Source: UBA1227 sp963629305
Lineage (GTDB): Bacteria > Bacillota > Clostridia > Oscillospirales > Acutalibacteraceae
Direction: 5' to 3'
NCBI GenBank assembly: GCA_963629305.1
Contig: CAVGIJ010000011.1
Span: 1 to 46,600, forward strand
Length of the DNA: 46,600 nucleotides
The notes beneath the pieces are model-generated. The model was not told the origin of the DNA, made no database searches, and worked only from the letters and a program-made list of their open reading frames with translations. The stretch's first letter is position 1, and the number at the start of each line of letters is the position of its first letter. A program made the position numbers and the translations under genes. Positions 8,436 to 15,509 of this stretch are shown here, in pieces.

Positions 8436-9482
8436 ATGAATCAATACTCGCCTTATGGCAGAATTCATACATCTTATGACAACTACGGTACAGGTGCGCA
8501 GAACATTGTGCGGATGACAAGACGCGAAAAACTCATGTTAAGTCTTACCTCGGGCACAATAGGTCTTTGTATAATTATGTTTCATTTTTTCGGAGACCTT
8601 TTTGTGGCTATTGCGAAGAAAACTCCGCTCATAGAGTATTATGCGGATAGTTATGTCATTGTCAACACTGTCCAGATCTTTTTCTCGTTGTTTATGATAG
8701 TTCTTCCGTTCGCAATAGGCGGGGTGTTCATAAAGCTTTTCATACAGCGTGATGTTCAATTGCTTCCGCTCCAGAAGCCAAACTCAAAGAAGATGTTTGT
8801 CGCAGCTCTCGGCATAAGCTTCCTGACTCTTGTGGTCAGCAATTTTGTGACAAGCATGTTTGTTCTCTCCGCTGAGGGCATGGGCTTTCAATTCGACGGC
8901 GGAAGCTCGACAGATCCCGAAAACTTTGAGGACTTTCTGTGGCAGGTTTTAAGTACGGCAATTGTTCCCGCTCTCGCAGAGGAATTTGCGGTGCGAGGTG
9001 TTGTACTTCAATCCCTCAGAAGATTCGGAGACAGATTTGCAATAATAACAAGTGCTGTTATTTTCGCAATCATGCACGGAAATCTTGTGCAGGCTCCGTT
9101 TGCGCTCATGCTCGGTCTTGTTATGGCATGGCTTGTCATTGTGACGGACAGCTTGTGGACCGGCATTGCCATTCATTTCATGAACAACCTTTATGCGACT
9201 ATCGTCAGTGCGCTCAGCGTTATCATGCCTGAAATCGCATATGTTGCCGTTGTCGCAGCGATAAACGTTGTCGGTGCGCTTCTCGGACTTATAGCTTTCA
9301 TATGGTTTATTGATAAGTACAAAAAGAATATTACCTTGAATGAGCCGGGCGGGAACACCAAATACGCTCAGGCAAAGTACAGAAAAAACGCATTCAAGTA
9401 CACAGTTCTTTCAATTCCCATGCTTGCGGCGCTTATAATCATGTTTGTTGAAATAGGCAGCAATGTACATTACATCGGCTGA
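8436..9482 (+). CDS. CPBP family intramembrane glutamic endopeptidase
   Basis: This 348-residue membrane protein has about eight hydrophobic segments. It carries all the CPBP (Rce1/CAAX-protease-like) motifs: EEFAVRG (Glu182, Glu183, Arg187), FAIMH (His214) and HFMNN (His247, Asn251). Bacterial members cleave membrane-bound peptides or proteins; the substrate here is unknown. ATG 8436 follows GGAGGTG at 8426-8432; an earlier ATG at 8403 has no ribosome site. A TGTTAGAAT extended -10 element sits at 8392-8400. It is the first gene of the likely operon CPBP-tadA-mrp-sufC-sufB, with only 12 bases to tadA. Confidence 0.92.
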   Translation: MNQYSPYGRIHTSYDNYGTGAQNIVRMTRREKLMLSLTSGTIGLCIIMFHFFGDLFVAIAKKTPLIEYYADSYVIVNTVQIFFSLFMIVLPFAIGGVFIKLFIQRDVQLLPLQKPNSKKMFVAALGISFLTLVVSNFVTSMFVLSAEGMGFQFDGGSSTDPENFEDFLWQVLSTAIVPALAEEFAVRGVVLQSLRRFGDRFAIITSAVIFAIMHGNLVQAPFALMLGLVMAWLVIVTDSLWTGIAIHFMNNLYATIVSALSVIMPEIAYVAVVAAINVVGALLGLIAFIWFIDKYKKNITLNEPGGNTKYAQAKYRKNAFKYTVLSIPMLAALIIMFVEIGSNVHYIG

Positions 9483-9494
9483 GGTGTCCGTGCT

Positions 9495-10004
9495 ATGAAT
9501 TTGAATGACACAAACCTCCACGAGGCCTTTATGCATCAGGCATTGATACTTGCAAAAACCGCGGCGGCCCGGGGAGAAGTTCCGGTTGGAGCAGTCGTGG
9601 TATGCGACGGCAAAATTGTGGGCAGAGGGTACAACAGGCGCGAGTGCGACAAAAATGCATTGGCTCATGCCGAAATAATGGCAATAGACGAGGCGTGCAA
9701 AACACTCGGCGGATGGCGACTTTGGAAGTGTGACCTATATGTAACTCTCGAACCGTGTCCCATGTGTGCCGGCGCGATAATAAATTCAAGAATCAAGACA
9801 GTATACTTCGGAGCAAAAGATGAAAAGGCCGGCTCTCTCGGCACGGTAACAAATCTTTTTGAAATTCCTTACAACCACAAACCGGAAATTCAAAGCGGGA
9901 TTCTTGAGGACGAATGCAGTGCGGTTTTGACTGAATTTTTCAGAGAACTGAGAGACAGAAAGAAAAAAGAGAATTCATCATTCAATAAAACATGCAGTGA
10001 GTGA
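9495..10004 (+). CDS. tadA: tRNA-specific adenosine deaminase TadA
   Basis: TadA converts adenosine 34 to inosine in the anticodon of tRNA-Arg(ACG), and is normally essential. The 169-residue protein shows the zinc-deaminase signature HAE (His58, Glu60) and PCPMC (Cys88, Cys91), plus GEVPVGAVVV and RIKTVYFGAKDEKAGS, typical of TadA rather than of free-nucleoside deaminases. The start is supported by GAGGTG just upstream of ATG 9495. It lies 12 bases after the CPBP gene and 29 bases before mrp. Confidence 0.96.
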   Translation: MNLNDTNLHEAFMHQALILAKTAAARGEVPVGAVVVCDGKIVGRGYNRRECDKNALAHAEIMAIDEACKTLGGWRLWKCDLYVTLEPCPMCAGAIINSRIKTVYFGAKDEKAGSLGTVTNLFEIPYNHKPEIQSGILEDECSAVLTEFFRELRDRKKKENSSFNKTCSE

Positions 10005-10033
10005 ACAAAATAAATATTTAGGAGATGATTTGA

Positions 10034-10852
10034 ATGTCAGAATGCGCACATGATTGCAGCTCATGCTCATCAAAGTGTGAGAAAGCTGATTTTCAACTTG
10101 CACCAAATGCAAACAGTAACATAGGAAACGTTATAGCCGTAGCCTCGGGTAAGGGCGGCGTAGGTAAATCACTTGTAACAAGCCTTATCGCTTGTGAATG
10201 TGCCGCCAAGGGACACAAGACTGCTATCATGGATGCCGACATCACAGGACCGTCTATCCCGAAGGCTTTCGGAATTCACGAAAAGGCAGTCGGAATAGAG
10301 GGAGTCGGAATTGAACCGGCGGTTTCAAAGAACGGAATAAAGGTTATGTCAATAAACCTTATTCTTGACAATGAAGAATCCCCCGTTGTATGGCGCGGAC
10401 CTGTTATAAGCGGCGTTATAAACCAATTCTGGACAGAGGTTGCCTGGGGCGATGTCGACTATATGTTCATAGACATGCCTCCGGGAACGGGCGATGTACC
10501 CCTTACTGTTTACCAGTCTCTTCCCGTAAAGGGCATAGTTGTTGTTACAACTCCGCAGGATCTTGTAACCCTTATTGTTAAAAAGGCTTATAACATGGCG
10601 AAGATGATGAATGTTCCCATCCTCGGTGTTGTTGAAAATATGAGCTATGTAACTTGTCCAGACTGCGGAAAGAAGCTTGAGATATTCGGCAAGGGCAAAG
10701 CTGAAGAAATTGCAAAAGAGCTCGGTGTTCCCGTGCTCGCAACTCTTCCGATAAACCCGAAGACCGCTGAACTCGTTGACGCCGGAAAGATTGACGAGGC
10801 TGACAGAACAGGAATACACGAGGCGTTTGACGCTATTGAAAAAGCGTTATAA
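10034..10852 (+). CDS. mrp: Mrp/NBP35 (ApbC) family Fe-S carrier ATPase
   Basis: This 272-residue P-loop ATPase is predicted to bind and transfer a [4Fe-4S] cluster. The deviant Walker A GKGGVGKS is at 39-46 and the C-terminal CPDC motif (Cys208, Cys211) is the usual bridging site of a cluster shared in the dimer. The MFIDMPPGTGD block is also present. Unusually for a short Mrp, the N terminus holds four clustered cysteines (Cys4, Cys8, Cys11, Cys15), recalling the N-terminal cluster of eukaryotic Nbp35. Its place directly upstream of sufC-sufB supports a role as acceptor/carrier for clusters built on SufBC. Ribosome site AGGAGATG precedes ATG 10034. Confidence 0.95.
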   Translation: MSECAHDCSSCSSKCEKADFQLAPNANSNIGNVIAVASGKGGVGKSLVTSLIACECAAKGHKTAIMDADITGPSIPKAFGIHEKAVGIEGVGIEPAVSKNGIKVMSINLILDNEESPVVWRGPVISGVINQFWTEVAWGDVDYMFIDMPPGTGDVPLTVYQSLPVKGIVVVTTPQDLVTLIVKKAYNMAKMMNVPILGVVENMSYVTCPDCGKKLEIFGKGKAEEIAKELGVPVLATLPINPKTAELVDAGKIDEADRTGIHEAFDAIEKAL

Positions 10853-10872
10853 TTGTCGGTGAGGAGTAAAGA

Positions 10873-11613
10873 ATGATAGAGTTAAAAAATTTATCTTTTT
10901 CAGTTTCGGCTGATGACGGTAAACTTGAGATTATAGATGACCTAAGTCTCACTCTCGATGACGGAAAGTTTATAGTTATCACGGGACCGAACGGAGGCGG
11001 AAAATCTACTCTTGCAAAACTTATCATGGGTATTGAACGCCCGACGAGCGGCCGGATAATTTTTGACGGAAAAGATATCACGGATCTTTCAATAACAGAA
11101 CGTGCGAAGCTCGGAATAGGTTATGCCTTCCAGCAGCCACCGCGCTTTAAGGGCCTTACCGTGCGCAGCCTTTTGAGCCTTGCCGCAGGAAAAGAACTTC
11201 CGGAGGATGAGTGTTGCTCATACCTTACACGTGTAGGACTTTGTTCTATGGACTATCTCAACCGTGAGGTTGACTCGAGTCTTTCGGGCGGAGAGGTTAA
11301 GCGTATTGAAATCGCAACTCTCATGGCGCGCGAACTCTCTGTTGCCATCTATGATGAGCCCGAGGCCGGAATCGACCTTTGGAGCTTTGCAATGCTCGTA
11401 GATACTTTCAAGACACTTCGAAAGAATGACCAAAAAAGTATCATAATCATCTCTCACCAGGAGAGAATCATGCAGCTTGCGGATGAAATAATTATCCTTG
11501 CGGACGGAAAAGTTAAAACACAAGGACCAAAGGACGAAGTATTTCCGAGACTTCTTACCGAATTCGGCAGTTTCTCGGAAGAGTGTACACTCAGAGGGGA
11601 GGCAAAAAAATGA
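10873..11613 (+). CDS. sufC: SufC-type ABC ATPase of Fe-S cluster assembly (SMS-type)
   Basis: SufC is the ATPase that drives conformational change in the SufB scaffold. The 246-residue protein has Walker A GPNGGGKST (38-46), the family-specific FQQPPRFKGLTV region (86-97), signature LSGGE (137-141) and Walker B IYDEPEAGID (159-168); DEPxxGxD is characteristic of SufC. Its stop overlaps the sufB start (ATGA), indicating translational coupling. No sufS, sufU, sufD or sufE is found anywhere in the window, and sufB is followed directly by a terminator. The pair therefore matches the minimal two-gene SMS (SmsCB) layout known from anaerobes. Confidence 0.94.
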   Translation: MIELKNLSFSVSADDGKLEIIDDLSLTLDDGKFIVITGPNGGGKSTLAKLIMGIERPTSGRIIFDGKDITDLSITERAKLGIGYAFQQPPRFKGLTVRSLLSLAAGKELPEDECCSYLTRVGLCSMDYLNREVDSSLSGGEVKRIEIATLMARELSVAIYDEPEAGIDLWSFAMLVDTFKTLRKNDQKSIIIISHQERIMQLADEIIILADGKVKTQGPKDEVFPRLLTEFGSFSEECTLRGEAKK

Positions 11614-12560
11614 ATATAAAAGATTTCAATTATAATTCATCTTTGACCCCTGTTGACAGACATATGCTCGACACTATCGCAGACATGACAGGCGTTCCGT
11701 CAGGGGCCCTTAACATAAGAAAGAACGGAGAAGGCGTAGTTCGCTTTTCCTCGAACAATATTGAGATTAAACCAAAGACGGACAACCCCGGCATTGACAT
11801 CATAGTTAAACCCGGTACAAAGGGAGAAGAGGTTCATATACCCGTAATCCTTACCGAAGAGGGCGTAAACGACCTCGTTTACAATGACTTTTACATTGGC
11901 GACGGTGCGGACGTTCTCATAGTTGCAGGCTGCGGTATCCACAATTGCGGAGACAAAAACAGCGAGCATGACGGTATCCATACATTCCACATCGGAAAAA
12001 ATGCCAGTGTTAAGTATGTTGAAAAGCACTATGGTGAGGGTGACGGAAAAGGACAGAGAATTCTCAATCCGACCACAGTCGTAAACATGGAAGACAACTC
12101 ATACTGTGAGATGGAAATGATTCAAATAAAGGGTGTTGACTCCACTTACAGAAAAACGGACGCAAATCTCGGCGCAGGTGCAAGGATGTACATCCTTGAA
12201 AAGCTCATGACACACGGCTCTCAGGTCGCAAAGACAGACATGACCGTGAACCTAAACGGCCCGGGCTCATCGGCTCAAATTATTTCGAGAACCGTAGGCA
12301 AGGATGATTCCGTACAGATTTTCCATCCGAATGCCGTAGGAAACAGCGAATGTCATGCACATGTGCAGTGTGACTCTATCATAATGGGCAATGCAAAGAT
12401 TTCCTCTATTCCGGCAATCTCCGCAAATCATCCCGATGCGCAGATTATTCATGAGGCGGCTATAGGCAAAATCAACAATGACCAGCTTATCAAGCTTGAA
12501 ACCTTCGGTATGACGGAGGAAGAAGCAGAAGCGGTAATCATTCAAGGCTTCCTTAAATAA
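11610..12560 (+). CDS. sufB: SufB/SufD-type Fe-S scaffold (SMS-type SufB)
   Basis: This 316-residue protein is much shorter than enterobacterial SufB (about 495), as expected for the SmsB type. Its C-terminal beta-helix shows YRKTDANLGAGARMYILEKL, then GSSAQIISR and VQCDSIIMG with Cys254, aligned by pattern with the essential cluster/sulfur-acceptor Cys of SufB. IIHEAAIGKINNDQL follows, with His281 and Glu282 matching the SufB HE ligand pair. The frame opens at 11583, but ATG 11610 is the start: AGGGGAGG lies 6-13 bases upstream and the ATG overlaps the sufC TGA. It is the last gene of the operon. Confidence 0.93.
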   Translation: MNIKDFNYNSSLTPVDRHMLDTIADMTGVPSGALNIRKNGEGVVRFSSNNIEIKPKTDNPGIDIIVKPGTKGEEVHIPVILTEEGVNDLVYNDFYIGDGADVLIVAGCGIHNCGDKNSEHDGIHTFHIGKNASVKYVEKHYGEGDGKGQRILNPTTVVNMEDNSYCEMEMIQIKGVDSTYRKTDANLGAGARMYILEKLMTHGSQVAKTDMTVNLNGPGSSAQIISRTVGKDDSVQIFHPNAVGNSECHAHVQCDSIIMGNAKISSIPAISANHPDAQIIHEAAIGKINNDQLIKLETFGMTEEEAEAVIIQGFLK

Positions 12561-12570
12561 TATTTATAAC

Positions 12571-12608
12571 AAAGGTGAAGCCGTATTTATATGGTTTCAC
12601 CTTTTTGA
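12571..12608 (+). terminator. Intrinsic terminator after sufB
   Basis: A 12-bp stem (12571-12582 with 12593-12604, one G-U) is followed by a T5 tract that overlaps the end of the stem. It lies 10 bases after the sufB stop and closes the CPBP-tadA-mrp-sufCB unit. Confidence 0.85.
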
Positions 12609-12646
12609 TTTTCCGATTTTTGACTTTTCGTTGGAGAGTAATTCAT

Positions 12647-13021
12647 ATGAAGATAAAGGTAACAGAGTCGGTCCTTTGCTACAACATAAATGATGAAAAA
12701 TATGAACGTATTCAAAGCATTTGCAACCGTGCGGGGATAAAAGTCCGTATGGCTGCAGCCGAGGATTTTTCGTGCACTGTCGGGAAGTCAATGGGCTTCT
12801 CGGGCGCGCAGGGCTCTGGTAAGCCTTTTTCGGATGAGATGATGGTGCTGTACAACATATCCGGTACATCACTCAATACATTCTTGCGAAAGCTTCGTGA
12901 CCTTGAGATAGACATTCCGCTCAAGGCCGTGCTTACAAATGCAAATAAGGATTGGTTTCCGGCAAAGCTCTGTGAAGAACTTAAACGCGAACATGAGGAC
13001 ATAAAAAGTGATGCAAAGTAA
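12647..13021 (+). CDS. DUF3783 domain-containing protein
   Basis: This 124-residue protein of unknown function ends in a DUF3783-type block: FLRKLRDLEIDIPLKAVLTN followed by ANKDWFPAKLCEELKREHE. Upstream is a short alpha/beta region beginning MKIKVTESVLCYN. The frame extends to 12575, but ATG 12647 is preceded by TTGGAGAG about 8 bases upstream, while the longer version would start inside the sufB terminator. The next gene starts inside its last codons (13008/13011), indicating translational coupling with the radical-SAM gene. Confidence 0.82.
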   Translation: MKIKVTESVLCYNINDEKYERIQSICNRAGIKVRMAAAEDFSCTVGKSMGFSGAQGSGKPFSDEMMVLYNISGTSLNTFLRKLRDLEIDIPLKAVLTNANKDWFPAKLCEELKREHEDIKSDAK

Positions 13022-13931
13022 TTCTGTATTTTCAAAAAGCTGTGGCCTTTGTCCCAGAAATTGCGGTGTGAACCGTAATCTCGGACAGATTGGGGCATGC
13101 GGCGAATCGGCAACAATAAGAATCTCCAGAGCCTCACTCCATATGTGGGAGGAGCCGTGTATCTCGGGTGACAAAGGCTCCGGAACGGTTTTTTTCACGG
13201 GATGTCCGCTTCACTGCGTATTTTGTCAGAATAGCGCTATTTCCGACGGTGAAAACGGCGTAAGTATAACGGTAGACGAGCTTGCCGATGTATTTTTGAA
13301 ACTTCAGGATATGGATGCGCTCAATATAAACCTTGTAACGCCTACGCATTTTGTTCCCGGCATAGTTTCTGCACTTGAAAAAGCGAAATCACACGGACTG
13401 CATATACCTGTCGTTTACAATACAAGTTCGTATGAAAACGTTGAAGCGCTGAAAATGCTTTCCGGCCTTGTAGATGTTTACCTGCCCGACTTAAAGTACA
13501 AATCTGCGGAACTCTCACTCAAGTACTCTCATGCAAAGGATTACTTTGAAGTTGCTGCAAGAGCAATTGATGAAATGGTAAAACAAGTGGGAACGGTCGA
13601 ATCCGAATTTCCGAAAATAAAAAAAGGTGTCATTGTAAGACACCTGATTTTGCCGGGATTCACCGAGGACTCCAAAGAGATAATTTCGTATTTGTATAAC
13701 AAGTACGGGGATGATATATTTATGAGTATAATGAACCAGTTTACTCCGCTCCCCGGACTTGAAAACTATCCTGAAATAAACCGTAAGGTTACAAAAGCAG
13801 AGTATAACGAGGTCATTGATTATGCTTTATCACTCGGTGTGACAAACGCTTTCGTACAGGAAGAAGGAACTGCGGAGGAGAGTTTTATCCCCGATTTTTA
13901 TAATTTTGATCTTGAAAAATTCTTGAGTTGA
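13008..13931 (+). CDS. Radical SAM protein, PflX / pyruvate-formate-lyase-activase-like
   Basis: This is a 307-residue radical-SAM enzyme with the CxxxCxxC motif FTGCPLHCVFC (Cys66, Cys70, Cys73). The Cys-rich N terminus CGLCPRNCGVNR...GACG is typical of the PflX/YgkB-AmmeMemoRadiSam branch. Further blocks are NLVTPTHFVPGI, VYNTSSYE, VDVYLPDLKY and VIVRHLILPG. The target is unknown; 'activating enzyme' is by similarity. GTG 13008 or ATG 13011 may be the start; GAGGA (12995-12999) is 8 bases from the GTG. It overlaps the end of the DUF3783 gene and is followed 16 bases later by the zinc-ribbon gene. Confidence 0.9.
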   Translation: MMQSNSVFSKSCGLCPRNCGVNRNLGQIGACGESATIRISRASLHMWEEPCISGDKGSGTVFFTGCPLHCVFCQNSAISDGENGVSITVDELADVFLKLQDMDALNINLVTPTHFVPGIVSALEKAKSHGLHIPVVYNTSSYENVEALKMLSGLVDVYLPDLKYKSAELSLKYSHAKDYFEVAARAIDEMVKQVGTVESEFPKIKKGVIVRHLILPGFTEDSKEIISYLYNKYGDDIFMSIMNQFTPLPGLENYPEINRKVTKAEYNEVIDYALSLGVTNAFVQEEGTAEESFIPDFYNFDLEKFLS

Positions 13932-13947
13932 AAAAGGATGTGTTGTT

Positions 13948-14241
13948 ATGATAATGGACGGATGCCAGGGAAAGCCGCGAACTCCCACTATTTCAGAAAA
14001 AATATGCCCGAATTGCGGTGCAGAGGTTGAAATTTTTTCAACTGATACCGAGGTTCAGTGCGAGAAATGCGGCTTTACTATTTATAATGATACATTGAGC
14101 TGCGTGCAATGGTGTAAATATGCCCGCGAATGCGTGGGTGATGAGATGTACGAGGCAATGATGGTAATTGCCAAGAGAAATAAAGAAAAAACAGAGCGCG
14201 AACGTGAAGAACGCCGCGCCCAAAAACATCAGGATAAATAA
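13948..14241 (+). CDS. Small zinc-ribbon protein
   Basis: This 97-residue protein has paired Cys motifs CPNC (20, 23) and CEKC (38, 41) that should bind zinc. A further CVQWC (52, 56) and Cys62 follow, then a long charged C-terminal helix rich in Lys/Glu/Arg. Relatives are often labelled phosphohydrolases by propagation, but no HD or other phosphohydrolase motif is visible, so I do not use that name. It is the last gene of a three-gene unit with DUF3783 and the radical-SAM protein, suggesting a shared but unknown process. It ends one base before the convergent DUF3048 gene. Confidence 0.82.
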   Translation: MIMDGCQGKPRTPTISEKICPNCGAEVEIFSTDTEVQCEKCGFTIYNDTLSCVQWCKYARECVGDEMYEAMMVIAKRNKEKTEREREERRAQKHQDK

Positions 14242-14242
14242 T

Positions 14243-15310
14243 TTACTTTATAACAGTACTGCCTGATCTGTCCTTTGGGACAAGACCGATATAACTCTGA
14301 CCGGCGTTGAGTTTAAGCTCATCGCCGTTCTTTTTATAGAGTTTTAAAGTGTTCGAAGGCGTATTTCCCTTTTTCCAGGTTATTTCTTCATATGTTCCGT
14401 TTGACACTATGAGTCCTGTTCCTCCCGAAAGATCCATATCAACAGAGCCCTTTGCGTTTATGACCTTATAAGACGGGATATAGAGAATTATTACATTTTC
14501 AAAATTTTCCTGTTTACCGCCGTACTCAACAAACGGCTTTGTGGTTTTGAAACCTATGTTGTTATAGTATTTTCCGTCTGACTCCTTGTACTCAAATGTG
14601 TAGGTGTAACCTCCGGAGTACGAGATTCGGAGTGATGAGCATGCTCCGTCTGAATAGTTTTCCGGTTTTCCCTCTAAGTTGAATGAGAGTATATTGTCAT
14701 ATCCGTCTTTTTTGTCTGTACGGTAGTTTTGTTCGTCAAGACATTTGCTCAGCATATCACCTGTCGTATAAACGGTGTGCTCAGAGCTTACTTCTTTGAG
14801 TCTTTGTGCATCTCTTTTGAGATATTTCCCGAGCCATACTCCGCCGTTTATCGTGTCAATATTTCTGGCGGAGATTGCCGCTGCGGCTGTTTCACTTTGA
14901 CCGCAGTGAACAAAAATTGCATCAAACCCCTCAGCCATTTCAAGGAAGTCCATGCGGGCGCTTCTGATAGAACCGACCTTTGGAATTTCGTTTACGTCAG
15001 AGTACAGCCACAGCATTCTTGTGACTCCGCCCTCGGCAAGCCCCTCTATGATGATATCGGGTGAACACATGCCCCATTGAGGTCTGCAGGCTTCCGAATT
15101 CTGTACCACTACTGCCATCGGGCGCTTGCCGACAGCCGCCGGAGAAAGCGTTTGTTCACCGGTGAGCGGGTTTATGACATTGGTGTTCTTTGTTGTGGTT
15201 TCTTTGGTAGTTGTCGGGTCTACCGGTTCCTTCTCCGGCGTCTTTGAACACGCGGAAACGGCAAATATGGTGAGTAAGGCTATAATAACGGTGAACAATC
15301 TTTTTATCAT
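14243..15310 (-). CDS. DUF3048 (YerB-like) lipoprotein
   Basis: This 355-residue exported lipoprotein has the signal sequence and lipobox AVSAC with lipidated Cys21. A Thr/Lys-rich linker follows, then the conserved DUF3048 core: NPLTGEQTL, RPMAVVVQNSEACRPQWGMC, PDIIIEGLAEGGVTRMLWLY, VGSIRSAR and a C-terminal second domain. The role of YerB-like proteins is not established. It is transcribed toward the zinc-ribbon gene (convergent, stops one base apart, with no hairpin terminator between). Its upstream region contains the assembly gap, so its promoter cannot be judged. Confidence 0.93.
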   Translation of the reverse strand: MIKRLFTVIIALLTIFAVSACSKTPEKEPVDPTTTKETTTKNTNVINPLTGEQTLSPAAVGKRPMAVVVQNSEACRPQWGMCSPDIIIEGLAEGGVTRMLWLYSDVNEIPKVGSIRSARMDFLEMAEGFDAIFVHCGQSETAAAAISARNIDTINGGVWLGKYLKRDAQRLKEVSSEHTVYTTGDMLSKCLDEQNYRTDKKDGYDNILSFNLEGKPENYSDGACSSLRISYSGGYTYTFEYKESDGKYYNNIGFKTTKPFVEYGGKQENFENVIILYIPSYKVINAKGSVDMDLSGGTGLIVSNGTYEEITWKKGNTPSNTLKLYKKNGDELKLNAGQSYIGLVPKDRSGSTVIK

Positions 15311-15364
15311 AAATATTCCTCCGACTTTAAAACACTATACATTATTTAAAATAATAATAACATA

Positions 15365-15374
15365 NNNNNNNNNN
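15365..15374. other. Assembly gap (10 N)
   Basis: Ten N separate two A+T-rich edges. Both contain the string TAACATA next to TAATA repeats (left edge ...AATAACATA, right edge TAACATAATA...). This suggests two contigs joined across a short low-complexity overlap; the true gap size is unknown. It lies between the divergent DUF3048 and P-type ATPase genes. Confidence 0.97.
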
Positions 15375-15509
15375 TAACATAATATGTCCTCAAAGTTCTA
15401 CAATATGAAATAAATTTGTAAGATTATCTCTGTTGTTTATAATTCGCTTTTGGATTATAATTGCCGTATAACAAGTGGGAAAATATGTTTAATTTTAAGA
15501 GGTAAAATC

